Assembly (NCBI RefSeq): GCF_004006175.1
Contig: NZ_CP033219.1
Coordinates: 2,790,001 to 2,854,000 of the forward strand
DNA from: Parasedimentitalea marina
GTDB taxonomy: Bacteria; Pseudomonadota; Alphaproteobacteria; Rhodobacterales; Rhodobacteraceae
Reading direction: 5' to 3'
Length of the DNA stretch: 64,000 nucleotides
Shown here: positions 27,481 through 36,906 of the stretch, piece by piece
Position numbering within the stretch: position 1 is the first letter of the stretch
How the letters are laid out: each line of letters starts with the position of its first letter
Notes under the pieces: model-generated
Database searches by the model: none
The model's input: the letters and a program-made list of their open reading frames with translations, nothing else
What the model was told of the DNA's origin: nothing
Position numbers and translations under genes: made by a program

Positions 27481-29025
27481 ATGAACGTGAAACCGGAGCC
27501 TGCTACAGCTGAGTGGGGCCCATTTGAGCGGCCGCTGTTTGAAGACCCGGGTGCGCGCGCACTGTCACGGGTTGGCGTGGTCGACGTCGGATCCAACTCG
27601 GTCCGTTTGGTGGTCTTCGACGGTGCGGCCCGCAGCCCGGCTTATTTCTACAACGAGAAAATCATGTGTGCCCTTGGCGCGGGTCTGTCTGAATCCGGTA
27701 TCCTGAACCCCAAAGGCCGGATACGCGCCCTTGCTGCGCTGCGACGGTTTCAAAGACTGGCCACCGGAATGGGGCTGCCACCTTTGAGTGTGGTGGCGAC
27801 TGCTGCGGTGCGTGATGCCCGGGACGGGCCTGATTTTTGTGCCGAGGTCCTGCGCGAAACCGGAATGAAAATCTGGGTCATCGACGGCCGCGAAGAGGCC
27901 CGCCTGTCGGCCCAAGGTGTCTTGCTGGGCTGGCCCGGTTCTTACGGGCTGGTCTGCGATATTGGTGGGTCATCAATGGAGCTGGCCGAACTGCAGGATG
28001 GCCGGGTCGGCAAGCGGGTCACCTCGTCGTTGGGGCCATTGAAACTGCGGGAACTGCCAGGTGGGCGCAGTGGTCGCAAGGACCATATCAAACAGGTCAT
28101 CACCAAGCTGAGCGAACAGATGGGCCCGCAACAGGATCGCCTGTTTCTGGTCGGCGGCAGCTGGCGCGCCATTGCCCGTATCGACATGGAGCGGCGCGGC
28201 TATCCGCTGAAGGTTCTGCACGAATATCGGATGACATCACAAAGCGTACGGGACACCAAAAAGTATATCGAGACCAACGATCTAGAGAATCTCCGGCAGG
28301 CCTGCGGCTTGTCTTCGGCACGGATGTCGCTGGTGCCCTATGCGATTGACGTTCTGTCCCGTCTTGTCCGCACCTTCAAACCCCGCGACATTGCCATTTC
28401 CAGCTATGGTATCCGCGAAGGGCTGTTGTACGAACAGATGCCGCAACGGCTTAGAAACCGCGATCCATTGATCGAATCCTGCCGCTTTGCCGAGGCCAAG
28501 GACGCCCGGATGCCCGGGTTTGGCAAAACCCTCTATACCTTTGTCCACCCCCTGTTCAAATCCGAACCCGATGCCACCAAACGGCTGCTCAAGGCGGCCT
28601 GCCTGCTGCATGACGTCAGCTGGCGTGCGCATCCTGATTTCCGGGCCGAGGTCTGTTTCGACAATGCCACCCGCGCCAATCTGGGGGGATTGAAACATTC
28701 AGAGCGGATTTTCCTGGGCCTGGCCCTGCTGCACCGTTATCGCAATAAACGTCAGGGCAAACAGTACGAGCACCTGTTTGACCTGCTGGATGATAAAGAA
28801 AAGAAACAGGCTGAAATTCTGGGCAAAGCCATGCGGTTTGGCGCCATGCTGATGGTCTCTAAGGACGGCGATATTGGCACCCTGAAATGGCATCCCCGCA
28901 AGAAAGAGCTGCGCCTGATCCTGCCGAAACTGGCCGAACCGCTGTTTGGTGAAGTGGCCCAGTCCCGTCTTCAGGCGCTGGTTCAATCGCTGGATGCTAC
29001 AGTATCGGTGACGATCAAAGACTGA
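27481..29025 (+). CDS. ppx: Exopolyphosphatase, Ppx/GppA family
   Basis: 514 residues; releases phosphate from polyphosphate chains (or from pppGpp in GppA-like members). The actin-like ATPase fold shows the phosphate-1 motif VVDVGSNSVRLVVFDG near residue 35, VVATAAVRDARDG, EEARLSAQGVLLGWPG, the phosphate-2 motif LVCDIGGSSMEL and ISSYGIREGLLYE. The C-terminal 150 residues match the Ppx HD-like domain (LLKAACLLHDVSW). Third gene after the permease and hdaA, 63 bases downstream of hdaA. No polyphosphate kinase gene is adjacent. Confidence 0.92.
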   Translation: MNVKPEPATAEWGPFERPLFEDPGARALSRVGVVDVGSNSVRLVVFDGAARSPAYFYNEKIMCALGAGLSESGILNPKGRIRALAALRRFQRLATGMGLPPLSVVATAAVRDARDGPDFCAEVLRETGMKIWVIDGREEARLSAQGVLLGWPGSYGLVCDIGGSSMELAELQDGRVGKRVTSSLGPLKLRELPGGRSGRKDHIKQVITKLSEQMGPQQDRLFLVGGSWRAIARIDMERRGYPLKVLHEYRMTSQSVRDTKKYIETNDLENLRQACGLSSARMSLVPYAIDVLSRLVRTFKPRDIAISSYGIREGLLYEQMPQRLRNRDPLIESCRFAEAKDARMPGFGKTLYTFVHPLFKSEPDATKRLLKAACLLHDVSWRAHPDFRAEVCFDNATRANLGGLKHSERIFLGLALLHRYRNKRQGKQYEHLFDLLDDKEKKQAEILGKAMRFGAMLMVSKDGDIGTLKWHPRKKELRLILPKLAEPLFGEVAQSRLQALVQSLDATVSVTIKD

Positions 29026-29400
29026 TCAAATGTCGGTTTGGCCGTCAGTCTCTGGTGTCTCGACGGTGCCATCTGTGGGTTTCTTGCGAATGATAATATC
29101 CCCATTGGGCAGGATCTCGGGCATCTCATAGGTGCTCCAGTCGTCGACCTCGCTGGCAATCTTGGCCAAGGCCGGTCCCATCTCTTGCAAAAAGCCTTGC
29201 ATGGCAGGCGCGAACTCATCGGCCAGCTGCTGCAGGTCATCCAGCGCCGGGGCCATCTCCTCGCGCAGCCCTTCAAAGAACAGCTCCATGCCCTGCTCCA
29301 TCAGACTAGGGGCCTGATCAGCGTCCTGACCAGTGTCCTGGGCATAAGTCGGCCCAGCCAGCAGAGCAGCAAGGGTCAGCGGTAAGATGATATGTTTCAT
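29026..29400 (-). CDS. Secreted acidic protein, function unknown
   Basis: 124 residues. A Sec signal peptide (MKHIILPLTLAALLAGPTYAQD) is followed by an acidic linker and a helical region with LMEQGMELFFEGLREEMAPALDDLQQLADEFAPAMQGF, which looks amphipathic, then a short basic strand (IIIRKK) and a Thr-rich tail. Homologues in related genomes are sometimes labelled AAA+ ATPase, but no P-loop exists here. Expected in the periplasm. Last of five minus-strand genes; its stop abuts the ppx stop. Confidence 0.75.
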   Translation of the reverse strand: MKHIILPLTLAALLAGPTYAQDTGQDADQAPSLMEQGMELFFEGLREEMAPALDDLQQLADEFAPAMQGFLQEMGPALAKIASEVDDWSTYEMPEILPNGDIIIRKKPTDGTVETPETDGQTDI

Positions 29401-29431
29401 GGTTCTTATATAGTCCCTCTGCATGACCTTT

Positions 29432-30442
29432 TTAGGTCAGGTCAATATCTAAACTTACCGGAAAATGGTCAGACGCCGCCAGAAGCGCCTCGCGCAGGTC
29501 CCGATCCTCATAACACCGGGCATCCTCAAACGGATGCCAGATCCGCCAGGTGGGTGATCGTGTGGTCAATCCCGGTGACACCATGACGTAATCCAGCAGG
29601 GCCCGGAAATAGCGCTTGGTCGTCGCGTTGTAAAACCGCGAGGTGCTGGGCTGGTCCGCTGTGCGCGGCTGCAATAAATGGCAGGCGTGGGGGTCCTGCA
29701 TGTCGTCGCCCATCACGATCTCAACTGACGAGCGGCCAAACAGCCGTTCATATTCATCCAGCCCCGGACCATCATTCAGATCCCCCATCACGATCAGATC
29801 CTGCCCATCCTGCAGGTGCTGCTCGATCCGTCGTCGCAGCCAGACCGCCTGTGCCAACTGCTTGCGCCGATTGGCAATAGACAGCCGGATCACCGCATCC
29901 TGGTTGCGCGCGCCATGCGGTGCCTTGGATTTCAAATGCGCCCCGATAAGACGCAGTTTTTGCCCCTTGGTGGTGGTCACGACAAGTTCCAGCGGCGGCT
30001 TCGAGAACCGCACATGATCCATCCGGGCGTCGATATCCAGATCAATCTTAAATACCCCATCAAACCGCGGTGCACCCTCGCCCTGCTGCGGATCATGCTG
30101 CACCTGCAGGACATCCGGGTCATACATCAGCGCAATTTCTTGCTGGGTGTCATTGGCAAACCCCATCACCACAGCCCGCGCCCGAAGGCCGGCCTGGGCT
30201 GCAAACCCCTCGAGTGCCTTTACAGTGCTATGATGTTTGCCGGAATTAGGCGCTTCGATGACCATCACCGCATCGGCGTCCAGCGCCTGAAACACCTGCG
30301 CCAGCGCATGACCCTGCGTATAGCGATCCACCCCGTGACGCCCCGAGGCATGCTGATCCAGAATCAAGTGGTCCTGCTCGTCAAACAGTGCGGCGAACCA
30401 TTCGACGTTATAACTGACGAGCCGCATATTTTGCGCATCCAT
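29432..30442 (-). CDS. Endonuclease/exonuclease/phosphatase family protein
   Basis: 336 residues of the EEP metal-dependent hydrolase fold. Motifs in order: LVSYNVEWF (Asn-type first motif), VMVIEAPNSGKH (metal-binding Glu), LRLIGAHLKSK, DLIVMGDLNDGPG (Asp/Asn pair) and SDHFPVSLDI (catalytic Asp-His). It could act on nucleic acid, phospholipid or sugar phosphates; substrate unknown. No signal peptide. The start at 30442 overlaps the DjlA-like gene by 35 bases; a second ATG at 30427 (MRLVSYN) is an equally reasonable start. Confidence 0.88.
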   Translation of the reverse strand: MDAQNMRLVSYNVEWFAALFDEQDHLILDQHASGRHGVDRYTQGHALAQVFQALDADAVMVIEAPNSGKHHSTVKALEGFAAQAGLRARAVVMGFANDTQQEIALMYDPDVLQVQHDPQQGEGAPRFDGVFKIDLDIDARMDHVRFSKPPLELVVTTTKGQKLRLIGAHLKSKAPHGARNQDAVIRLSIANRRKQLAQAVWLRRRIEQHLQDGQDLIVMGDLNDGPGLDEYERLFGRSSVEIVMGDDMQDPHACHLLQPRTADQPSTSRFYNATTKRYFRALLDYVMVSPGLTTRSPTWRIWHPFEDARCYEDRDLREALLAASDHFPVSLDIDLT

Positions 30443-31106
30443 TGATCTCGTCCCAGGCGCGGTTGATGTCGATCATCCGCTTTTCAGCCAAACGTACCGC
30501 CTCTTCCGGCACACCACGTGCCATCATCGCATCCGGGTGGGTTTCGCGCACCAGCTGCCGCCAGTGTTTGCGGATCTCATCCCGCGACATATCCGGGTGC
30601 ACGCCCAGTATCGTGAACGGATCCTGTGGCGCATCAGGAACAAATCGTGCCCGCAGAGCCCGGAACTGTGTGATATCGAGGCCAAAAATCTGCGACACAT
30701 CCCGCAGAAACTCGTTCTCATTAGGGTGATAAAACCCATCCGCCATGGCAATGTGAAACAGCCCCTCCATCAGATCAGAAAGGGTGGTTGTGTCGCCCGC
30801 AAACATCGCCTGGATCTGACGGGCGTATTCCTGGTAGCCTGCTATGTCGGTGCGCGCCATGTTGAACACCCGTGCGGCCCCCGCCTCATCCGCCTGCGCG
30901 ATCTGAAACACCTCACGGAATGCCGTCACCTCATCTTTGGTGACCTGACCGTCGGCCTTGGCCATCTTGGCGCCCAGCGCGATCACCGCAATGGCAAAGC
31001 CCACCGATTTTTCCGGCGCCTGGCGCAAGTGCTCAAAAACCTGGGACAGGCCTTCACCATTGGCCAGGGCAGCAAGAGCGTCTGATATGCGGGTCCACAA
31101 TGACAT
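30408..31106 (-). CDS. DjlA-like protein: TerB domain plus J domain
   Basis: 232 residues. Residues about 30-150 form a TerB-type helical domain (FAIAVIALGAKMAKADGQVTKDEVTAFREVF, repeated pattern at GLFHIAMADGFYHPNENEFL), and residues about 165-225 form a J domain with the HPD motif in VRETHPDAMM. J domains stimulate the DnaK ATPase. E. coli DjlA has an N-terminal membrane helix; here it is absent or replaced by a short amphipathic region, so this is a soluble variant. In a minus-strand gene chain, 9 bases after the GNAT gene. Confidence 0.9.
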   Translation of the reverse strand: MSLWTRISDALAALANGEGLSQVFEHLRQAPEKSVGFAIAVIALGAKMAKADGQVTKDEVTAFREVFQIAQADEAGAARVFNMARTDIAGYQEYARQIQAMFAGDTTTLSDLMEGLFHIAMADGFYHPNENEFLRDVSQIFGLDITQFRALRARFVPDAPQDPFTILGVHPDMSRDEIRKHWRQLVRETHPDAMMARGVPEEAVRLAEKRMIDINRAWDEINGCAKYAARQL

Positions 31107-31115
31107 AAATCTAGC

Positions 31116-31640
31116 CTATCCGGGTTTTTCGGTGCTGTCAGGGTCTGGTTTCCCTGCCTGTTGCAGTATTTTTTGCATCAAAACAGTGTCCAGCCACTGA
31201 CAGTTCTTAAAGCCCACCTCGGGCAATCGCCCCACTTCGGTAAACCCCAGCGCCGCATGAAAGCCAACGGCGCCGGGATTGGCACTGCTGATCCCGGCCA
31301 CCAGCACATGTAGTCCAGCCGTCACCGCCCGCTGTTCCAAGGCTTGCAACAGCGCCCGCCCAATGCCACGCCCATGCGCTGCGGGCGACAGATGAATGGT
31401 ATGTTCGGCCGTATAGCGATAGCCGGATCCAGACCGAAAGGCGCCGTAATAGGCATGACCCACCACCTGCCCGTCCAGCTCGGCTACCAAATAATCATCA
31501 CCTTTCTCGGCGATCTCGGCGCGCAGCTGTGCCACAGTCTTTTGTGCGCTGGCAAAAGTGATCAGGGTATCCCGGATCACCCAATTGGCAATCTCACACA
31601 GCGCCTCGGCATCCGCTGCGGTAGCGGCCCGAATGATCAT
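31116..31640 (-). CDS. GNAT-family N-acetyltransferase, PAT-like
   Basis: 174 residues. The GNAT acetyl-CoA site is HLSPAAHGRGIGRALLQALEQRA near residue 85, and IIRAATAADAEALCEIANWVIRDTLITF plus GVAGISSANPGAVGFHAALGFTEVG match the phosphinothricin acetyltransferase subgroup. Such proteins acetylate amino acids or small amines; the native substrate is not known. The ATG overlaps the VOC gene stop (ATGA), indicating coupling. Confidence 0.9.
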   Translation of the reverse strand: MIIRAATAADAEALCEIANWVIRDTLITFASAQKTVAQLRAEIAEKGDDYLVAELDGQVVGHAYYGAFRSGSGYRYTAEHTIHLSPAAHGRGIGRALLQALEQRAVTAGLHVLVAGISSANPGAVGFHAALGFTEVGRLPEVGFKNCQWLDTVLMQKILQQAGKPDPDSTEKPG

Positions 31641-32239
31641 CGCAACACCCGCCTTCCATGGGGGGTCATGAAATGAGCTTCATACCCCACCGCACCGCTC
31701 TCGATCTGGACCCGCGTGTCCGTCAAGGGCAGCAGCTCTCTCAGCCCGGCTGCCTCGGGATGGGCAATAACCAGTCGCTCCAGGCTACAACCCTGCTGCG
31801 TCAACCGGGGTGCGGGATGGGCGCTGTGCCATTCGATCAGGGCCGGGAACATATTGTCATACGGCAGGATACCACTTTCAGGCACCGCCATGTCCCAACG
31901 CAGATCCCCACGTGACAGCGCCACCGTAACCCCGACCCCGTCAGGCAACTGCGCCAGAACACCGGCAAGGGCCGGGCTGCGACAGATCCAGTTCGAAATT
32001 CGCGGCGCTCCAGAGAACCGGTCCAAATCAAACCAACAGGGGCTGCGCTGCGGTATGGCCCCTGGATCAATCGCAATCGCTTCTAGGTACAGCCCATCCG
32101 CCAGCCCCAGCAGAAAGTTATGGGTGCCAAACATCGCATGTTGACCACCCGGTTGCAGCGGCACACCCAAACCCTCTTCCACATATGCCACCGCCGCCTC
32201 AAGACTTTCGCCCGCCACCGCCAGATGATCCAGTTCCAT
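31637..32239 (-). CDS. VOC-family (glyoxalase-like, PF13468 type) protein
   Basis: 200 residues. N-terminal LDHLAVAGESLEAAVAYVEEGLG and HAMFGTHNFLLGLADGLYLEAIAID match the Glyoxalase_3-type VOC domain, with the metal-ligand pattern His (LDHLAV) and Glu (LYLEAIAID). Function of this subgroup is unknown. The start at 32239 has AGGAG 8 bases upstream; an ATG two codons earlier is too close to that site. First gene of the five-gene minus-strand cluster VOC-GNAT-DjlA-EEP-secreted protein. Confidence 0.88.
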   Translation of the reverse strand: MELDHLAVAGESLEAAVAYVEEGLGVPLQPGGQHAMFGTHNFLLGLADGLYLEAIAIDPGAIPQRSPCWFDLDRFSGAPRISNWICRSPALAGVLAQLPDGVGVTVALSRGDLRWDMAVPESGILPYDNMFPALIEWHSAHPAPRLTQQGCSLERLVIAHPEAAGLRELLPLTDTRVQIESGAVGYEAHFMTPHGRRVLR

Positions 32240-32591
32240 GTGCATCTCTCCTGCTTTTGGCCACCTTAACTTTGCCCCCACCGGGTACAAGCTGAAAGGT
32301 AATCGGCCCAATCCCGCGCAGTGGGCCACTGCAAATGGCCCCATTTCAACCGGTCAAAGACAACAATCACGGGGCAGGCCACAGGCAAAAGATCTTTGTT
32401 TTCCAGACAACTATGCCAGGACCTCCCTCTGCAACCCGATGATCAAAAAGGCTTGGCTTGCGCTCCAAAATTCCAACAATTTTACCCAACCTATGGAAAC
32501 CAATAGATTATTTATAGTAATAGCATATGCCAGCAACATCAAAACAACGGCCATGGCTTGAAGATGCGAACTGTATAGGAGAACAACTCAG

Positions 32592-33098
32592 ATGATGATC
32601 CAAGGTTCAATTATCCCGGGAATGACGCCCCCCAACCAAGCCCAGCCCGCCACCAAATTGACAAGCGAGCAAGTCAAAAACATTGCGGATCACCTGTCGT
32701 CAAAGGGTGCCAGTGACCTGACAGATGATACTGTCAAAGACTTCATTGATCAGAACAGAAAACTCGTTGTCATATCCGGGTCCGATCTCGCGGCGGCTTT
32801 GGAAGACGCCGGAATTGACGTCAAGGATCTCGCCGAGAAACTGGGCGGCGCCAATGCCTCTGGCGGCCCCGGACGCCATCGAAATGGCGACAATCAACCA
32901 CCTCCTCCTCCGCCGCCCCCGCAGGTTGCCAAGGGAATAGCCAGTGTTGACGAGACCATCGTGACCTTGGTCGCGGATGCAGTCGCCGCGTTCCAAGAGA
33001 CCGGCGAAGAAGATGCAACCTCTTGGGCCGCAGTCTCCTCCGCCCTCGAAGAGGCAGGGTATGACACCTCACAGTCTCTGGTCGACTTTTACTCCTGA
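32592..33098 (+). CDS. Protein with duplicated helical motif and polyproline linker, unknown
   Basis: 168 residues, no signal peptide. A first helical region (EQVKNIADHLSSKGASDLTDDTVKDFIDQN, then SDLAAALEDAGIDVKDLAEKLGG) is joined by a Gly/Asn and eight-proline linker to a second region ending SWAAVSSALEEAGYDTSQSLVDFY. The ALE(D/E)AG(I/Y)D motif recurs in both halves, suggesting an ancient duplication. GGAGA precedes the tandem ATGs; 32592 is used. AT-rich upstream sequence suggests its own promoter. Family not recognised; a sense-oriented repeat follows. Confidence 0.75.
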   Translation: MMIQGSIIPGMTPPNQAQPATKLTSEQVKNIADHLSSKGASDLTDDTVKDFIDQNRKLVVISGSDLAAALEDAGIDVKDLAEKLGGANASGGPGRHRNGDNQPPPPPPPPQVAKGIASVDETIVTLVADAVAAFQETGEEDATSWAAVSSALEEAGYDTSQSLVDFYS

Positions 33099-33139
33099 CG
33101 GCCAAGGACCCGAACCGACCCCCTATGCACCGCCCCGGC

Positions 33140-33206
33140 TTCATCTGGCCATAAATATCCTCGGGGGTGAATTGGCCGTCAGGCCAAGAGGGGGCAGACA
33201 GCCCCC
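33140..33206 (+). repeat. Dispersed post-stop repeat, copy 3
   Basis: Starts TTCATCTGGCC, core ATATCCTCGGGGGTGAATT, hairpin TTGGCC / GGCCAA (33172-33187), and final hairpin GGGGGC / GCCCCC with loop AGACA (33190-33206). It begins 42 bases after the stop at 33098, in the same direction, and ends 8 bases from the stop of the convergent MAPEG gene. Confidence 0.8.
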
Positions 33207-33213
33207 CTCCCTC

Positions 33214-33699
33214 TCACAATATCCAAAGCGCCAGCGACCACAGCCCAGCCAGCACGGTCGGATAAAACGTCCCGGCAAACCCTAGCCCCCGCAGGGATGG
33301 TGAAACCAGATATCCGACCCAAAACAGCACCCGCATGCAGGCAAACCCCAGCCCCAGTGCGATGGCAACGGCGCCGCCTAAACTGACCGCAACAAGCGGC
33401 CAGATCGCCAGCGCCAGCGCCAGTTGTTCAACCGTATTGGTCAGAACTCGCTGAGCGATCTCTTCGCATGACCCCGGCGCAAAGGCGTCTCCGTCGATGA
33501 TCGCATCATCAAAGAACCGCCGCTGAGCCAGAAATCCAATAACAGCGATCAAAAACAGCGCAGGCGCGACAAAGGCCCCGGGCAAGGCAAGCTGCGCCGG
33601 GATATAGCCAAAGCCCAGCCACTGCGGCGCACTGATCAGCAGGACGCCCCAAAGGGCGCCGCCGGCCATTCCCAGCACAATTTTACTGCGTTTCCCCAT
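33214..33699 (-). CDS. MAPEG-family membrane protein
   Basis: 161 residues with four predicted membrane helices. The MAPEG pattern lies in the centre (RRFFDDAIIDGDAFAPGSCEEIAQRVLTNTVEQLALALAIWP), including the Glu/Asn/Glu positions that bind glutathione in eicosanoid-type members. Bacterial MAPEG proteins are mostly uncharacterised glutathione-dependent enzymes. The start overlaps the mutase stop by ATGA, so it is translated with the mutase gene. Confidence 0.88.
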   Translation of the reverse strand: MGKRSKIVLGMAGGALWGVLLISAPQWLGFGYIPAQLALPGAFVAPALFLIAVIGFLAQRRFFDDAIIDGDAFAPGSCEEIAQRVLTNTVEQLALALAIWPLVAVSLGGAVAIALGLGFACMRVLFWVGYLVSPSLRGLGFAGTFYPTVLAGLWSLALWIL

Positions 33700-35828
33700 C
33701 AGTTGCGGGCGTCGCGGATCAACTGCAATATGTTCTGCGCCGCCTCGGGGATATTGGTACCGGGGCCAAAGATTGCCTTTACGCCCGCCCCATACAGAAA
33801 GTCATAATCCTGCTGGGGGATCACTCCACCGCAAATCACAAGAATATCCTCAGCGCCCTGATCCTTCAACGCCTGGACCAATTGCGGCGCCAGGGTCTTG
33901 TGACCCGCAGCCTGTGATGAAATTCCGATGACATGCACATCATTGTCGATCGCATCCTGGGCAGCCTCAGCCGGGGTCTGGAACAGCGGCCCCACATCCA
34001 CGTCAAAACCGATATCGGCAAAGGCGGTGGCAATCACCTTGGCACCGCGGTCATGACCATCCTGCCCCATCTTGACCACCAACAAACGCGGCCGACGGCC
34101 CTCTTCCTTGGCGAAATCTTCGATGCTTTCCTGAATAGCTGCAAAGCCTTCGTCACCTTCATAGGCGGCACCGTAAACACCCGCCAGGGTTTTCACTTCG
34201 GCCCGGTGGCGGCCAAACTCTTTCTCCATTGCCATGCTGATTTCCCCCACGGTAGCCCGCGCGCGGGCAGCTTCGACAGCAGCGGCCAGCAGATTGCCCC
34301 CGCCTTGTGCACGGGCGGTCAAAGCCTCCAGAGAGGCCTGACAAGCCGCTTCGTCCCGCGTCGATCGGATCTGCTCCAGACGCGCCACCTGGGCTTCGCG
34401 AACCGCCATATTGTCGACATCCAGAATGTCGATTGGGTCCTGTTTATCCAGTTTGTATTTGTTGACGCCAACAACCACTTCGTCGCCACGATCGACCATC
34501 GCCTGACGGCGCGCGGCGCTTTCTTCGATGCGAAGCTTTGGCATGCCACTGGCCACGGCCTTGGTCATGCCGCCCATTTCCTCGACCTCTTCGATCAGGG
34601 CCCAGGCCTTGTCCGCCAGTTCAGCCGTCAGGCTTTCGACATAGTAAGATCCCGCCAGAGGGTCGACCACATTGGTGATGCCGGTTTCTTCCTGCAGGAT
34701 CAGTTGGGTATTGCGGGCAATACGGGCCGAGAAGTCGGTTGGCAGTGCGATGGCTTCGTCCAGTGCATTGGTATGCAGCGATTGCGTGCCGCCAAGGGCC
34801 GCCGCCATCGCCTCATACGCGGTACGAACCACGTTGTTATAGGGGTCCTGTTCCTGCAGCGACACGCCCGAGGTCTGACAATGGGTGCGCAGCATTTTTG
34901 AGCGCTCGGATTTGGCGCCAAACTCGGTCATGATGCGATGCCACAACAGACGCGCGGCGCGCAGCTTGGCGGCCTCCATGAAGAAGTTCATGCCAATAGC
35001 AAAGAAGAACGACAGGCGGCCGGCGAACTTGTCGACGTCCATCCCGGCCTCAATCGCGGCGCGTACATATTCGCGGCCATCGGCCAGGGTATAGGCCAGT
35101 TCCTGCACCAGATTGGCGCCGGCCTCTTGCATGTGGTAGCCGGAGATTGAGATCGAGTTGAATTTCGGCATCTCGTTTGAAGTGAACTCAATAATGTCGG
35201 ACACAATCCGCATCGAGGGTTCAGGCGGATAGATATAGGTGTTGCGCACCATGAATTCCTTCAGAACATCGTTCTGAATGGTGCCCGCCAATAGCGATTT
35301 ATCATGCCCCTGCTCCTCGCCTGCGACGATGAAACTGGCCAGGATCGGGATCACCGCGCCATTCATCGTCATCGAGACCGAAACCTTGTCCAACGGAATA
35401 CCGTCAAACAGGATTTTCATGTCTTCGACACTATCAATTGCAACGCCAGCCTTGCCCACATCGCCCTCGACGCGGGGATGGTCGCTGTCATAGCCCCGGT
35501 GCGTCGCCAGATCAAAAGCGACGGATACCCCCTGCTGGCCCGCAGCCAGGTTCCGACGGTAGAACGCATTGGATTCTTCAGCGGTTGAGAAGCCGGCATA
35601 TTGCCGGATGGTCCAGGGACGGCCCGCATACATGGTCGCCTTGACACCGCGGGTAAAGGGACCCGTTCCCGGCATTGTGCCCATATGAGGCAGGTCTGCG
35701 GTATCTTCTTCGGTATAGATCGGCTTGACCTCGATCCCTTCGAGGGTCTGCCAGTTCAGATCTTCAACAGCGCGTCCGCGCAGCTCTTTTTCAGCCAGCG
35801 CCCGCCACTCGTTCTGTTTGGTCGTCAT
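33699..35828 (-). CDS. scpA: Methylmalonyl-CoA mutase
   Basis: 709 residues; adenosylcobalamin enzyme that turns methylmalonyl-CoA into succinyl-CoA, last step of propionyl-CoA breakdown. The TIM-barrel catalytic domain contains the substrate region PYTRGV-like [40 protein letters not shown] and the [12 protein letters not shown] block. The C-terminal B12 domain carries the base-off motif DGHDRG and GxSxL-type loop ([14 protein letters not shown]). Length fits the single-chain form. It lies in the same direction as pccA and pccB upstream and is coupled to a MAPEG gene downstream. Confidence 0.97.
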   Translation of the reverse strand: MTTKQNEWRALAEKELRGRAVEDLNWQTLEGIEVKPIYTEEDTADLPHMGTMPGTGPFTRGVKATMYAGRPWTIRQYAGFSTAEESNAFYRRNLAAGQQGVSVAFDLATHRGYDSDHPRVEGDVGKAGVAIDSVEDMKILFDGIPLDKVSVSMTMNGAVIPILASFIVAGEEQGHDKSLLAGTIQNDVLKEFMVRNTYIYPPEPSMRIVSDIIEFTSNEMPKFNSISISGYHMQEAGANLVQELAYTLADGREYVRAAIEAGMDVDKFAGRLSFFFAIGMNFFMEAAKLRAARLLWHRIMTEFGAKSERSKMLRTHCQTSGVSLQEQDPYNNVVRTAYEAMAAALGGTQSLHTNALDEAIALPTDFSARIARNTQLILQEETGITNVVDPLAGSYYVESLTAELADKAWALIEEVEEMGGMTKAVASGMPKLRIEESAARRQAMVDRGDEVVVGVNKYKLDKQDPIDILDVDNMAVREAQVARLEQIRSTRDEAACQASLEALTARAQGGGNLLAAAVEAARARATVGEISMAMEKEFGRHRAEVKTLAGVYGAAYEGDEGFAAIQESIEDFAKEEGRRPRLLVVKMGQDGHDRGAKVIATAFADIGFDVDVGPLFQTPAEAAQDAIDNDVHVIGISSQAAGHKTLAPQLVQALKDQGAEDILVICGGVIPQQDYDFLYGAGVKAIFGPGTNIPEAAQNILQLIRDARN

Positions 35829-36726
35829 GGGGTGTTCCTCTTGTCAGGTCAGTCCGGGCCGGGTTCATGCCCTGCCCTGTTTTTTCCGGATCTTGTTTCA
35901 GCTGCGCCAAACCGTCGCCGCCTGCCGTCAACCACATCAGGTCATCGGCATAGGTCTCGCGCAGGGCTGCAATCTGTGTGTCGTCAAAGGGTTGCCAGCG
36001 GCCCTCGCCGATTGGCAGCGCTGCGGCAACCTTACTTTGCAACTGGTGGCGTAAAGCATCCAATTGCGGCGTTGCATTCAAGCGAATACGGGCATTGGTG
36101 CGGGGCATCTGCTGGCCGATGATCGCCGTCAGCTGGGCCTCGGGTCGGCTGCCATAGGTTTCAAATGGCATTGCCCAAATACGCACGTCCGGCACCGCAC
36201 AGGCCACATCCGTCAACACATCACGCCAGCTGCGCTGGTTATAGGCCAGATGCTCCAGCATTTTGGCGCTGGGGATACGGTGACCCCGGGCGACGCCGTA
36301 GGACAAGACCGAGGCCCAGTAGCTTTCAAGACTGCGGATATTGACCACCACATCAGTGACGTGCCCGGCGAATGCCGCGGCAAAGCGGGCCATGCGTTCA
36401 CCGACACCGCCATATAGTGTCCCAGTGCGCAGGTTCTCACGCATTGTGCCCATCATGTTTTCGTCGGTGACCAGCAGGTGATCCAGCCCCAACCCGATGC
36501 TCTGGGTCAGGTTCATTTGTACCCGACCGACAGCACGACGCTGTGGATTGCGCCCGGTCGAGGCCGCAGGCCCCGGCAGGATGCCATTGAACAAACCAGC
36601 GCGGGTGCGACGTGGGCCCCAAAAACCAATGTTGTGCTCGTCCAGTTCATCCACGTTCTGGCGCAGATATTCCTGAAAACTGGTGGTGGCGCATCGATGC
36701 GCCCCAATATGCAAAAACACGTTCAT
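35791..36726 (-). CDS. P-loop sulfotransferase-like protein
   Basis: 311 residues. The N-terminal [22 protein letters not shown] fits the PAPS-binding loop of sulfotransferases (usual form GxxKTGTTxLQ, here with Arg-Cys-Ala in place of Lys-Thr-Gly), and [23 protein letters not shown] fits the second PAPS motif. Acceptor unknown; many roseobacter members are of unknown role. The start at 36726 gives the family N-terminus. Its last 38 bases overlap the start of the mutase gene in another frame, so it sits directly in front of scpA in the operon. Confidence 0.8.
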   Translation of the reverse strand: MNVFLHIGAHRCATTSFQEYLRQNVDELDEHNIGFWGPRRTRAGLFNGILPGPAASTGRNPQRRAVGRVQMNLTQSIGLGLDHLLVTDENMMGTMRENLRTGTLYGGVGERMARFAAAFAGHVTDVVVNIRSLESYWASVLSYGVARGHRIPSAKMLEHLAYNQRSWRDVLTDVACAVPDVRIWAMPFETYGSRPEAQLTAIIGQQMPRTNARIRLNATPQLDALRHQLQSKVAAALPIGEGRWQPFDDTQIAALRETYADDLMWLTAGGDGLAQLKQDPEKTGQGMNPARTDLTRGTPHDDQTERVAGAG

Positions 36727-36906
36727 CGCTTTGCCTGCCCTTCGGACACGGGCCACCCGCGGCGGCCGGTTTAATGGAAACTGCAGGATCATACCCCACA
36801 GCCCCTGTCAAACCGATTAACGATGATTGCTTTTTTGGGGCCGAAGGTCATTTCCCCCATCGCATTCCGCGCAAAGGCGCTTATATTCAAAGGGACAGGA
36901 GAAATT

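Noticed and set aside
32880-32930. Run of CCTCC/CCGCC codons as a possible simple-sequence frameshift site
   Set aside because: The codons differ enough (cct, ccg, ccc) that slippage is unlikely, and the frame is intact on both sides.
33933-34901. 322-residue open frame antisense to the mutase gene
   Set aside because: Covered by the B12 and catalytic domains of methylmalonyl-CoA mutase on the minus strand; no ribosome site or family resemblance.
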